Below are positions 11,693 to 22,955 of a stretch of DNA of 64,000 bases, one piece after another (within the stretch, counting starts at the first letter, position 1; the number at the start of each line of letters is the position of its first letter). A model generated the notes under the pieces. It ran no database searches, had not been told where the DNA came from, and saw only the letters and a list, made by a program, of their open reading frames with translations. The position numbers were made by a program, and so were the translations under genes. This DNA comes from Caenorhabditis elegans (Eukaryota > Nematoda > Chromadorea > Rhabditida > Rhabditidae): positions 1,922,001-1,986,000 of the forward strand of contig NC_003283.11 of the NCBI RefSeq assembly GCF_000002985.6, read 5' to 3'.

Positions 11693-11720
11693 CCCCCCCC
11701 CCCCCCCCCCAAAAAAAAAA
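11693..11720. repeat. Homopolymer C18 followed by A10
   Basis: Eighteen C residues run from 11693 to 11710, directly followed by ten A residues. On the minus strand this is a G18 tract able to form G-quadruplex structures. Shorter G/C runs occur at 21615-21626 (G12) and 29254-29267 (C14). Confidence 0.95.
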
Positions 11721-12450
11721 CTTTGACCTCTAATCCACTTGTCGCTTTTTTGTTAAACTTTTTTCTCGAGGACCTTCCTAGGTCGCCTAATGTTTTAATT
11801 AATTCTTTACAAATTAGATTATCAAAAAAAAAACGCTAAAATAATTCTAAACGATCATCTGAAAATGACACTCCAAAGTGACATCATTTTTGTTGGTTTT
11901 TAAAACTTGATCAGTTGTTTTAAAAAATCGCATTACTCACTTTCAGTCATTTTTGTTTAAGTAATTAAGCATAGACATTTTGTTCAAAAAATCAAACTTT
12001 TAACAAATAACATGTTTTTACTAAAGCCTGAAATTTTTGAGTCGACGTCAATAGTCTAATTAGCGAGAGATTTTATCATTGCGCAGCTATATACATTTTG
12101 TGATATGCTTTCAATTTTGAGCCTCTGTACGTGAGAGTTGTAAATATCAGAGGCGCAAATTTTAAATTTTTTGGTAGAAATTAATTATTTTTATTGTAAT
12201 TGGCCAGTCTCAAAATCCAAAAAAACATCAAATTTTAGTTTGGACTAAACTTTTAGCTATACACAAATTTTTTTGTTCTGGAAAAAGAGATTACAAGTAC
12301 ATTTTGGGAGATTTTCAAAAATGATAGCATTTGGCCCTGGAGGTGTCGGCTGCTGCGTCAAAAGTTGTGTGTGTGCAAACATTACTCGTTACATTCTGGG
12401 CTCACACGGCTCCTGTCAGCAACTTCTTTTCAAAACCAGTCAACGTTTCC
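11721..12450. other. Gene-free stretch
   Basis: AT-rich. I see no exon structure, RNA gene or strong repeat here. Confidence 0.4.
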
Positions 12451-13193
12451 GCACCCGACATCTCGCGGGTCATGCATTATAGTCTATCTGCCTACTCAGT
12501 TGCAGTTGGGCTTCTGTTGAGCCCGACATCTCGCGGTTCTAATACATTTTCAAAAACTGGAAAAAACTTCAGGCGTATTAAATCTATCAAAATTGGTCGA
12601 TCCCAATTTGTCAGCTGAACAAGTGTTTCATTAGAATTTTTATGTTATGTGCACACCAAATGTTTTATCTATAGTTTGATCTATGCGGCCTCTGCCGGTA
12701 TACCGTGACCTACCTTCTTCCCGCTTGCTCTGTTGTTTTCCTCCTCACTCTAGGAGGCAAGCGGTTGCTCAATGGTGTTCCTGTATTCGCCGCTTTTCAT
12801 ATTATCCTCAATAATAATTTTATTATTATTACTATTGTGAGGACACAAAAACTAAGAAATTTGAAAAAAAAGTCCGACTCCCTTAAAATGGGCGACCCGC
12901 GTTCTAAGCCTAGCGCACCCGACACCTCGCGGGCCTTGAGTTTTTTTTCGATCGGCGGCAGGTACCAAAATTTGTCGGCCACTAATGGAAGTTTTCATTT
13001 TTATACTCTGCACGTTGATTTTGCACCTGACATCTCGCGGGCCTGATTTTAAAGTTTCGAAAATTGTCGTTAATGTTTTGGAACGTTCTTATAGTTGTCA
13101 GTGAAGTTTTATGCACCCGACATCTTGCGGATCTTTGGAGGCGGCTCAAACAACATGGGTTGAACTCATTTTGCGCACCCGACATGTTGTGGG
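12451..13193. repeat. Six dispersed copies of a CCCGACATCTCGCGGG motif
   Basis: Copies begin at about 12451, 12520, 12915, 13023, 13113 and 13174, all in the same orientation. The consensus is GCACCCGACATCTCGCGGGC, with one to four differences per copy. The motif is itself an imperfect inverted repeat (CCCG...CGGG). Spacing is irregular (60-400 bp), so it is neither a tandem satellite nor a CRISPR array. Confidence 0.75.
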
Positions 13194-13904
13194 TCGATTC
13201 TCCCGATGAGCCCAATGCTACTTGCCATGTATCAGAGATCTAAACAATCTCTAGCTTTCTTGTCAGAAATCATAAATTATGCAACCCACGTGCGCTTTCT
13301 TGCCACTTGCAACAAATTTAGAAACACAATTGTACCCAACTCACCTACACGCTCCAATTTGTAATCCCCCCGTCATGCGTCAGCATCATTCTAAAAAAAA
13401 TACTGACTACAAGTGTCACCGACAAACAGATACACTCGTCTTCCCGGGGGTTTCTGCTCAGTTTGTGTGTGTGTGAGTATGTGCCCATATTTTGCATGCG
13501 CCAGCTCCCCTTACTCCTCTTCTCCGTCTTCTTTTCACTCACAATAGTCACAACGAAAACGACATCTAATTGACATATTCCTTTTCCCCTTTTTGCCCAA
13601 CTCTCCCTCCCCAACTTGCTAGTTTTTACTTTCCTACTACACCATCACTACTCTTTTTTTTTGCAACTTGACATATTGGGCACTAATTTTTCTCTTATCT
13701 CAAAATGTGTTTTTTTTTGTTTGTGCGTACTTTGAAACTCCTAATTGGCTTGAACTTTTGCATCCTTTTACAAAAATTTAAATTAGTAGAAAAAGGAAGT
13801 GGGTGCGCAAATTTTATTTGTTTGCATTTTTATACACTAATTATTGACGAATTTTTCGGAGAAAGAGTAGTATAAAAGGAGTTGGAAAATAACGGAAAAT
13901 TTGC
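13194..13904. other. Gene-free, partly pyrimidine-rich stretch
   Basis: The stretch from 13490 to 13660 is rich in C and T on the plus strand, as in many nematode intergenic or promoter regions. I see no gene. Confidence 0.4.
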
Positions 13905-14665
13905 CGAGCGGTGGGCGGCTATAGCAGTTAGGCACATTTTTTGTCGACGAATTCCTCAAATTGGCAATTCGCCGGTTCGTCCATTTGCCCGATATTTTCA
14001 TTTTCGGCAAATTGCCGATTTACCGTTTGCCGAATATCAATATTCCGGAAGTATTTAGAAGGATTTTTTATAAAACAGAAACGCTTAAAACTGTGCCTTC
14101 TTGATATTTTTTCCCATTTCTTACTTTTTAAAATAAATGCAGAAACATTCATAGAATACGCATAACTTTGCCGAAAAAATTGAACTTCTGTAATTTCAAA
14201 AAAAAAAGTACAAAACCACAGTTGGAAAACATTTTTGGCAATTGCCGCTTTTCCGGCAAATTTGGAATATCGGTAGTTTACTGGTTTGCCAATTTGCCGA
14301 AAATTTTCAATTCCAGCAATTCGCCGATTTGCCGGTAATTTTAATTCCGGCAGATTGCCAATTTGCCCAAAAATTTTTAATTCCGACAATTTGCCGGTTT
14401 GCCTGAAATTTTCAATTCCGGCAGTTTGCTGATTTGCTGGAAATTTTAAATTCAGGCAATTAGACGATTTGTCGGAAATTTTCAATTCTGGCAATTTGCC
14501 GATTTGCCGGAAATTTTCAATTCCGGCATTTTCCCGATTTGCCGAAAATTTCAATTCCGGCATTTTCCCGATTTGCAGAAAATTTCTATTCCGGCAATTC
14601 GCCGATTTGCCGAAAATTTCGATTCCGGCATTTTTACGATTTGCCGATTTGTTTTTTTTCCTAGT
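13905..14665. repeat. TTGCCG element with conserved middle
   Basis: It has the same organisation as 8170-8910: a conserved core (AGAAGGATTTTTTATAAAAC, AAATGCAGAAACATTCATAG) flanked by ~35-bp units containing GATTTGCCGGAAATTTTCAA. Long open frames on both strands across it come from the repeat period, not from coding. Confidence 0.85.
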
Positions 14666-15609
14666 TTCTATTCTTTCTCTTATGTACATTGTCATATTTC
14701 TTTATTGATTAAATTATTTCCAAAAACAGACTCCGTACATATCTCAGCTTATTCCAGTTTCATAGTTTTTCTTGTACTAATAGAAATTGGTCGTTTTTTG
14801 CTACTTTGTTCTTACAAACAGCTAACCCGAAAAAAGTCGGCTGCTCCCACAACATTACTGGCAAAACGTACAATCTCCAAAAATGTTGCCCAAACGTCTT
14901 CCTTCTCTTTCCCGGCCATCTCAATATTCCTAGTATTATGCTAATTTCAGAGTTTGCAATACGCTCGCCTTAGTAAACTATTCTATTTATTTTCACATTT
15001 TATTCCTAAAAGTTATTGGTTTTGGGAATTTCTCAATACTGATGGGAGAAATTGTTATATTGTTAGAAGTTTTGAGATTTGCGAAATTCCAAATTTATTG
15101 TTTTAGTACAGTTGCAAGTGCTTGATTATTTTTCAACTGAAAATATTATTGCTAATTTCAGTGAGAAATTTAAAAATTGTCTTACTTTCAGAAAAATACA
15201 ATTTTCAGGAAAATTTTTTCAGAAAATAAAATGAACAATATGAAATTTTTTTTTTTGGAATTTCAGTTAGACTTATGTATGTTTTTAGATTTTGCGTTTT
15301 ATCTGTAAAAAAATTTTTTTTGGACGACTTTGGAAAAACATTTCTAAAGCATCTTTCATATAACTTTTGACTGAAAGAATGGTTCGCATAAAGCTTCAAA
15401 TCGAAGTTTTCTAGTTAGCAAACTGCGGGTCAACTTTCATAGGGATCTTTTCAATTGGCGCAAGGTTGCGAACGGTTTCATTTTCAATAGAAAAAATTTC
15501 AGAAAAACCTGCAAAAAACTCTAATTTTACAGAATTTATAAAATCAATATTTTCAGCAATTCTGAAATTATCGAAATTTCAAAACTTTAGAAATTGCCGC
15601 GCACTCCTA
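14666..15609. other. Gene-free AT-rich stretch
   Basis: I see no convincing coding, RNA or repeat feature. Confidence 0.4.
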
Positions 15610-15890
15610 CACCAGGGGGTGTGCGGCAAATTTTAAAATTTTTCCGAGCTCGGCAAATTCCGCAAATCGACTTTTTAAATATTTGCCGAGCACGGCAAAT
15701 TCTACAAATTTGCCAAGCTCGGCAAACTCGTCAAATTCGGCAAAATTGCCGTGGCCGTCATACTTGATAAATCAAAAATTGTTTCCAGCAGCTGCGACAT
15801 TGACAAATTGGTCAAATTTCAAATTTTAACTGATTTTAGGCCATTTTTCAAGCCACGGCGAATTAGGCAAATTCGACAAATTTGCCGTCC
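15610..15890. repeat. GAGCTCGGCAAA palindromic repeat plus fragment of the 396-845 family
   Basis: GGGGGTGTGCGGCAAATTT opens the block and GCTCGGCAAACTCGTCAAA follows. At 15775-15860 a fragment of the GGCCATTTTTCAAGCC palindromic family is embedded. Confidence 0.7.
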
Positions 15891-16759
15891 TACACTAAAG
15901 GCGTCTTATTAAAACATTCATCCCCCCGCATCCTTATCTCTCATAATTTCATCAAAACATCATAACAATTTCTTCCTTTTCATCTCTCAATATGAATTGA
16001 TATAGAGATCCGGGTAGCAGAGCAGTAGCGCGCTCTCTGTTGTGCGGCCGGATGGAAGATGGAATATAAAAATTTTATATTCTCCTCACCAGTGCCTTAT
16101 ATCGCTCGTAAACCTGCTCTTTTTGCCTCCGCCGCCGCGTGTGCTCTACCGGTTCTTCTTCCGAATCGGAAAAAAAGCAAGCAGTAAAGAGAGAGAGAGA
16201 GGAAAAAAAAATAAACGGGGTGGGACTAGAGAAGAACGTTTTTGAAATCTAGGTGGGCGTCCGTAGTGTTGGCCGCCATAGTGAAAGAGAGCCATTTAGA
16301 TTTTTTTCGAATATTCCTAGATTTTCTATATTTGAGCAGGTCTTCTAAATGCCGGGATGTTTCGGGTAAGTTTAGAAACTTAGTTAATAATATTAGCAGC
16401 CGACGTTTCCCGGGTGTACCTTGAAAAACGTTTCGACCCGCAATCTGTCGGCCGTAGGGAATAGCGTCATAATTCAGATGTTGTGAAGTTCCCCGTGTTT
16501 TTTTGCAGTATTCTCTCTTTCTTTCTGTTTTGCTCCTCATTTTTTATGTAGGCACAAATCTAAAAATATCGCCTACGCCCCTACTAACAAAATTAGCTCA
16601 ATCTGAGAAACTTTTATATCATCGGCCGTCTAAATATAAAACAGATGGACGAATAAACAAAATAATACAAATCGAATTTGAAAAATAAATCGTTTGAAAA
16701 TTGAAAAATTAGCGGGTCTCGATTGACGTCGGCTGCGCATTTTTTCACAAAGAATGACA
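15891..16759. other. Gene-free stretch
   Basis: It contains a short GA-rich run (about 16188-16215) and GC-richer patches, but no gene structure that I can support. Confidence 0.4.
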
Positions 16760-16915
16760 AAATGCGTGTCTTCCAATTTTCCAATTTTCCAATTTTCCGA
16801 AAATGAAAATTTTCGGCAAAATGGCAATTTTCCGAAAATTATAATTTCCGGCAAATCGGCAATTTTCCGCAAATTACAATTTCCGGCAAATCGGCAATTT
16901 TCCGAAAATGAAAAT
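16760..16915. repeat. TTTTCCG/CGGCAAA short tandem block
   Basis: Units of AATTTTCCGAAAATGAAAAT and TTTCCGGCAAATCGGCAA repeat with a ~35-bp period. It is a short version of the array at 18105-18405. Confidence 0.8.
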
Positions 16916-17055
16916 ACATATGTGAATCGATTTAATAGAAAATCAAAAAGCAAGGGGATTTTAAAATGAAAAAATTAGTAAAAATTTTTTTTTAAATTTA
17001 ACTGTTCGAATTTTCAACCAAAGTAAGAAATTTATTTTTCCAATGTGACTTGTTC

Positions 17056-17112
17056 ATAGTTTGTAGCTTGTAGTTTGTAGCTTGTAGGTTGTAGTTTGTA
17101 GTTTTCAGTTTG
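17056..17112. repeat. Microsatellite-like TTGTAG repeat
   Basis: Alternating TAGTTTGTAGCTTGTAG units cover about 57 bp. Confidence 0.8.
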
Positions 17113-17179
17113 ACTTTCTGACCAATCTGTGCAGCGGGCATTGATTGAGACCGGCGATGGTCCAGTGGCCTGTAAGGTT

Positions 17180-17350
17180 TTAGAATATTACCGGTTCAGA
17201 GAGTGTAGATAGTTGAAGATACACAGACAGATCCGTTTTGTGTCGTTTTACGAATCTTTCCTCTTCATTAAAGCTCCGTAAATCGACACAAAACGGCTCT
17301 TCCCGCGCCCCGCCCCTTGGGTCTCTTCAACTATCTACATTCTCTGGACC
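17180..17350. repeat. Small terminal-inverted-repeat element
   Basis: GAGAGTGTAGATAGTTGAAG at the left is mirrored by CTTCAACTATCTACATTCTC at the right. The interior has CCGTAAATCGACACAAAACG and a GC-rich CGCGCCCCGCCCC patch. A related element sharing CCGTAAATCGACACAAA and the GGGCGCGGGAAGAGCC patch in inverse orientation is at 41195-41395. Confidence 0.7.
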
Positions 17351-17869
17351 AGTAATATGTTTCTCTACTTTTTTACATTTAAAAATTTTTTGTAAAATCC
17401 GGACGCATAATTTTCTTCCCACGTAACCATAGAGAAACACTCTCAAACAAAACATCAATTTTTTTCCCATGTACTTCCGTCCTTTTTTCCAAGTTTTCCC
17501 CAAATTTATGACTAGTGATGATGATGTCAAGTTCCCCCTCCTCAATATACATATTTCCACGTACACATGTCTTGAAGTTTTACTCTTTTTTTTTGTTGGT
17601 ATGAAACAACTTTCCTGTTTTGTGGATACTAATTAGTGGTTGGTCAGAAGTCTTTTTAGGCATTGTGTGCAGAGCAGCTCTTCCATCAGTTTCCGCTCGG
17701 TTAGATACAATTATTTTTCATCCTTTTCGCCTTTGTTTTCAGGCTTTTAAATGAGATAGCAGAAATAGGTAACGCTATTCTTTTAGAGAACAAAAATTAG
17801 CCATCAGTTCTTTTTTTGATCTAAAGTGGTGCTGCGGGTTTTAGTTCTAACGGGACAATTGTATGTTTC

Positions 17870-18420
17870 AGGGTCAACTCGGCAAATAGGCAAACCGGCA
17901 AATTGCCAATTTGCCGAATTTGCCGGAAAAATGGCAATAGCCAAAATTATTTGGCAAATTGTGGTTTTACATAATTTCAATTTTAATCGACAAAGTTGTG
18001 CGCATCCTATAAACGTTCCTACATTTATTTTGAAAAGTAAGCAAATTCTATGAAAATATCTAGAAAAAACGGGCAAAAATTATAAATATGCGGCACAAAA
18101 TATGCGGCAAATCGGCAATTTTCCGAAAATGAAAATTTCTGGCAAATCGGCAATTTTCCGAAAATGAAAGTTTCCGGCAAATCGGCAATTTTCCGAAAAT
18201 GAAAATTTCGGGCAAATCGGCAATTTTCTGAAAATGAAAATTTCGGGCAAATCGGCAATTTTCCGAAAATGAAAATTTCCGGCAAATCGGCAATTTTCCG
18301 AGAATAAAAATTTCCGGCAAATCGGCAATATTCCGAAAATGAAAATTTCCGGCAAATCGGCAATTTTCCGAGAATTAAAATTTCCGGCAAATCGGCAATT
18401 TTCCGGGAGTAGGCAGGCAG
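17870..18420. repeat. TTGCCG element ending in a 35-bp tandem array
   Basis: A partial conserved core at 17880-18060 is followed (18105-18405) by about nine tandem copies of a 35-bp unit beginning GGCAAATCGGCAATTTTCCG. Because 35 is not a multiple of 3, all three minus-strand frames stay open and give the same repetitive peptide; this is not a protein. Confidence 0.9.
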
Positions 18421-18980
18421 GCATGAGGCACTACTTTTTCTAGGTGCTAAATATTTTTTTATATTTCACAAAGACCCGAATTTACATGATTTATAGCAAG
18501 TTCCATAGTACTAAAACTAGAATTTTAAGAAGAACAGAAAAAAGCAGCAATGTTGATGATTTTGCATATTTCTCTCTAAATCTCCAGTGGTCCCCCCTTG
18601 TGTCGGCGCATGCTCACTTTATGAGAAATAGTGTTTTTTTTTGCTTGTTGAGCACTCTTTCTCTCTTCTTATACTCCAACTCTGTTGAAGAGTGAAGATG
18701 AATCTGAAGATGTAGAAATAGGGGGAGAAGAGAAAAAAAAGTGTGGGCAGATTAGTGAAGTGGATGGGCATTGTTGAGGCAGCCGGGCCCTCCGATGCAC
18801 AAAAACTTGCAATTTTCGGCATTTTTTTCGCGAATGAATTAGGCAATTGTTCTATTTTCATAAAATATATTTTTAAAAATTTTTTGATTGAGAAGCGTGA
18901 CTTGGGGTTTTGCTACAAAATAGTTTGAAATTGAGAAAAAAAATCCAAAATTCCATTCCAAACTTCTTCCAAAATGAAAA
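18421..18980. other. Gene-free stretch
   Basis: AT-rich sequence with no supported feature. Confidence 0.4.
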
Positions 18981-18988
18981 CTGCACCA

Positions 18989-19089
18989 CCAATCAGCGGC
19001 TTGCTCCGCCCATTTGTCAACCAATCAGAGAATGAGTGCGGAGTTTAAAGGCGCTGATTGGTTTGGAATTGGGCCGTATCGCTGATTGG
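18989..19089. promoter_or_regulatory. Cluster of four CCAAT boxes
   Basis: CCAATCAG occurs at 18989-18996 and 19021-19028, and its reverse complement CTGATTGG at 19054-19061 and 19082-19089. These match the NF-Y core. No gene start is evident within reach, so the function is open; it may also be a small repeat that happens to carry the motif. Confidence 0.45.
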
Positions 19090-19099
19090 TCTGACACTT

Positions 19100-20660
19100 A
19101 TAATATATAATTCAAGTTTAATCTTTTACTGATGTAGAGTTATGTACATCATATTTTTTTCGACTTTGCAATCTTTTTCATGATTACTCCACCCTTTTCT
19201 TGGATATAATCCCATTTTATTTTTTATTTTCAAGTTTATATTCTTACTAATAAATCAAACCAAACCGAACAATTTTTTCTCAATATTAATAAATTTTAAA
19301 AATTTTTGTGTAAAATGTTTTTTTTTCGATATCAATTTCCAAACGAAAAACACAACAGCTTACAAATTAAAATTCCAACTATTCTCTAGTTTTCCTCTTC
19401 ATCAAGTACGACGCTTTTCATTTTTCATGACGTTTGAAATTGAGCTTCTCCCCTTCCCCATTTATAAACAATCTTCTTTTCTTTCTCTCACTTTTGCCTC
19501 CAATTATGATTTCATCTTCCTTTTTTTGTTCCAAAAGTTTGATTTTTTCTGCAACGTAGTATGTAGGTCAAGCATAGCTGATAGGTCGTTGAAAAAGCAG
19601 CCGACAATTTTCGGGACTCATCGGACTTTTTTCTTAATGTGGGGTATAGGTTGTAGGAATTTTGTCAATATTTTGATAAAGCACCAAATTTCAACAAAAT
19701 TTGGATATTTTGTGAAACTTTGAATTGAAATAAATTTTTGGAAAATTGCCAACATTAAAAAAAAATTTACTATGACATTTTCCCATAATAAAAATTTCAT
19801 ATACTAACTAACTTTGTATAAGCTTGATCCAATTGTCAAAAACTACCTAATTCTCAAAACAATTATCTCTAGAGGATCATATTAATGACACATAAATTTA
19901 TTAATTTTTAGGATTAGTTACTAATAATAGTAAGGATCACCTAGCTTCTACCACATAAATTTTTTGAATGGGTTCTTGTCATTATTAAAAAGCGTGACTG
20001 CTCTATTTTCTTTTTTCACTACGAGGTGTGACCGTGAACAAATATAGAAATTGTGAGAATACTCTGAAAATGTAAGCTTTGAACTCTGAGAGATATGTAA
20101 AATTTTCAGATGATGCTTTTCAGAAAAAAGCTGATTTATTTCACAAAAATTTATTTATTCATGAAATCAAGACAAGACTGAAATCATTTTTAGTTTTCGT
20201 TAATTTTCCAAAAAAAAAAGTATTAAATTATTTTATTCTAATTTTTTTAAGTGTCAAAAACTGTTTGAATTTTCTCTAGGTTTGCTCGCAATCAGTATGA
20301 TTCAAAAAAAGTTTCCTCGAAATTTTCGTTTTCAGCTATCGAAAAAATGTTCAATTTAAATGTTTTCTTTGAAAACTAAACATATTTTTACATTTCACCA
20401 TTGTATGTGCATCTGCCAAAAAATACCCATTTTTTAGGCGGTCCTGTCACTAATGATGGCACCAAATGTTTTGGCGCGAAATTCAAAATTTAATTTTCCA
20501 AAAAAAAAAATTGGTCCTGAAAAGTTAAATTTGCCAAGAATATAATCATAAGGAAGGTCCCAGATTAGGCGGGCCCACTTTCCGTTTTTTGGTGTTTTTT
20601 GTGACAAATTTATCGTACTATTTCGGATTTTTGATTTTTGATTTCGCGCTGAACAAAGTT
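19100..20660. other. Gene-free AT-rich stretch
   Basis: I see no exon chains or structured RNA. Confidence 0.4.
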
Positions 20661-20669
20661 AAAAAAAAA

Positions 20670-21320
20670 ACTCTACGGCAAATTCGGCAGTTTTGAAAAT
20701 TTCCAATCTGTCGATTTGCCGGAATTTTTGATTTTTGGCAAATTACCGATTTGCCGTTTGCCGAACATCAGTTTGCCAAAAGTTTTTAGAGGGATTTTTT
20801 ATAAGACGGAAACACTTAAAACTGTGCCTTTCGGAAAATTTTTTGCCCGTTTTTTCTAGATATTTTCATATAATTTTCTTACTTTTCTAAATAGATGTAG
20901 GAAAATTTATAGGACGCGTGCAATTTTGCCGATTATAATTGAAATTCCGAAATTTCCAAAAAATTTTTGGCAATTGCTTATTTGCCGGAAAATTCGGTAA
21001 ATCAGCATTTTGCCGGTTTGGCGATTTGCCAGAAACTTTCAATTCCAGCAATTTGCGGATTTGTCGATGTGCTGTCTGTACATTTATATTGTTACTGTTA
21101 CTACAGTTTAATTCTGCAAATAGAATGTCATGGGACAAGTGACATTTTATTTGCAAACTTTTGGAAAAAAAAATTTTTCAATAGTTTTTTTGCAAGATTT
21201 GTACCAGGGGTGTGCGGCAAATTTTCCAAATTTGCCGATCACGGCAAATTTGAAAAAAGGAGATTTGCCGAATTTGCCGAGCTCGGCAAATTTTGAGATT
21301 CGCCGCTCACCTCTGATTTG
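20670..21320. repeat. TTGCCG element plus adjacent GAGCTCGGCAAA palindrome
   Basis: The conserved core (GGGATTTTTTATAAGACGG, TAGATGTAGGAAAATTTATA) spans 20670-21090. At 21205-21320 a separate copy of the short GGTGTGCGGCAAATTTTCC palindrome follows. Confidence 0.8.
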
Positions 21321-22185
21321 TACCTGAAAGCTTTTCTGCTTGATTTTCAAGCGTAAAATGGTTCGGTTCCTCGTGTTTTCTAGCAGTTTCCTAAACCCCC
21401 ACTCCACCTGTAAATATTCCGTTTCCAAGTAAAAGGAACCTATTTACTTCTCGTTTCAGATCTGTTTCTTCTCAACTCTCAGGGGTGTCCTCCGATATCC
21501 GCCCCCACGCAAAAAACATGCACGCTTCCTCCAACATTCACATGGTCTTTTTGAAATCCGCGCGCTCGCTCGCGGGCGCTCGTCTTCTTTTTTCCAGCTA
21601 TTTTGCCACAACTAGGGGGGGGGGGGACGTCGTCGTGTCCAAAACAGCATGCTCGCTGCTCTCTTCTCCACGTCGCCTTTCTTCTTCCTCTTCTTTCCTC
21701 ATCTCTTCCTAGTTATTCTCACTCTATTTCCCATTCTCTCTCTTCTTCTTCTTCGCCTTCCTACATATTCATCTCTTTTTCTCAATTTCTAACAAATCCG
21801 CGCGCACTTTTTCGGCGCCATTTCTTCCCTATTCCTCCGCCGCGAACCGCGATTGAGCAGCGTGGCCACAACCTTGAAGAAGCGACTAACTAGATATATC
21901 TATATATGTATATACTAACTTTCATACTTTTACAAAACAACACCAAACTTTTCAAACTACATGACAACTTTTTGGTATTTCTGATTTGATTATATTTTTT
22001 TGCTGCGAGCTTCTATACTTTTTTTGTTGGAAAAGTTCCTTATTGAATTCCCCTTGGGAAACCAATTTGAAACTTTCCGTTTTTGCAAAAACCCTTTTTG
22101 AAATCTTGCTTGCAGTTCTTTGTTGAGTATTAATTTTAAGGCATATGAAAAAACTTTAGCTAAAATATTTATTTCCATTCTAGAA
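21321..22185 (+). other. GC- and CT-rich patch, possible distal promoter
   Basis: The stretch 21480-21890 is unusually GC- and pyrimidine-rich for this window (CGCGCGCTCGCTCGCGGGCG, long TCTTCC runs, a G12 run at 21615). It lies about 1.1 kb upstream of the first globin start. A promoter role is an inference from composition only. Confidence 0.3.
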
Positions 22186-22189
22186 GGAA

Positions 22190-22455
22190 ATCCAGAGCAG
22201 TATCGCATGTTCCGACGCCTACAATGTTTTATTACATAATTAAAACAAAATTACAGTATTAAAAATATCGAAAAAAAAAATTTTTTTTTGGTCGACTTCC
22301 AAAATTATGAGTGGCAAAAACTAAGTAATCGTCACTTTTTGACGGTAAATAAAAAATTTTCAAAAAAATCTTGAAAAGTTTCATTATGATATTCGGTTAC
22401 TTTGGCACAAAAAAAGTAGTTTTTAACATTTTCCTCACTGGCGCTACTCCACCTT
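22190..22455. repeat. Half copy of the GGTGGAGTAGCGCCAGTG element
   Basis: It ends in CACTGGCGCTACTCCACC-like sequence and contains ATTATGATATTCGGTTACTT, matching one arm of the elements at 30300-30716 and 58645-59040. Confidence 0.75.
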
Positions 22456-22955
22456 TAATTTTTTCTGGAGCTTTTTTAATGGTATATACCATTAAAAATT
22501 TCGTCTTCAAAAATTAGACGAATTTCCATTAAAACACCTATTCACTCTTAAAGTTATGAAGCCCGCGGCTTGTGATTTCTTGTTTTTTTTTGTATTTTAA
22601 TATGTTTCGCATAGAGCCGTAAAATAGACTCCCCCCATTTATTGATTGGACATTTTTTCTTTGTATGTTGGAACACACTTCTTTGAATTTCTTAAAATAT
22701 TTTTTGTGGCAACTTTTGTCACTATTTGTGGAATCAAATAATCCTATAGTAACTCAATGATCAAAAAAAACCGAAATAAAATCAAAATATTATTATTGAA
22801 ACTGGTTTCTTTGACGAACTGATCACCTTTTTTTTCTCCTCGCCCTTTTTCATTTCCTATCAGTTTTATTTTTTTCTTGAAAGGAGACATAAAAAACGTA
22901 TTCTAAAATCAATTTTTCACTCAAAAACTATCTTAAAAATTATTTTATCTCCAGA

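Noticed and set aside
12705..13046. 113-residue frame across the CCCGACATCTCGCGGG copies
   Set aside because: It is open by chance through the GC-rich motif; no conserved domain or start context.
13928..14695. 255-residue minus-strand open frame (ANRENAGIENFRQIGKLPEL type)
   Set aside because: It lies entirely in a TTGCCG element, has no family resemblance and no splice context.
16010..16090. Possible tRNA-like GC-rich stretch
   Set aside because: No cloverleaf, no A/B box pair (GTGGCNNAGTNG / GGTTCGANTCC) was found here or elsewhere in the window.
18105..18405. CRISPR-like regular repeat
   Set aside because: The units are directly adjacent with no unique spacers, there are no cas genes, and the DNA is from an animal.
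18025..18424. Three overlapping minus-strand frames of 86-121 residues
   Set aside because: They are produced by the 35-bp tandem array; all three frames give the same repeat.
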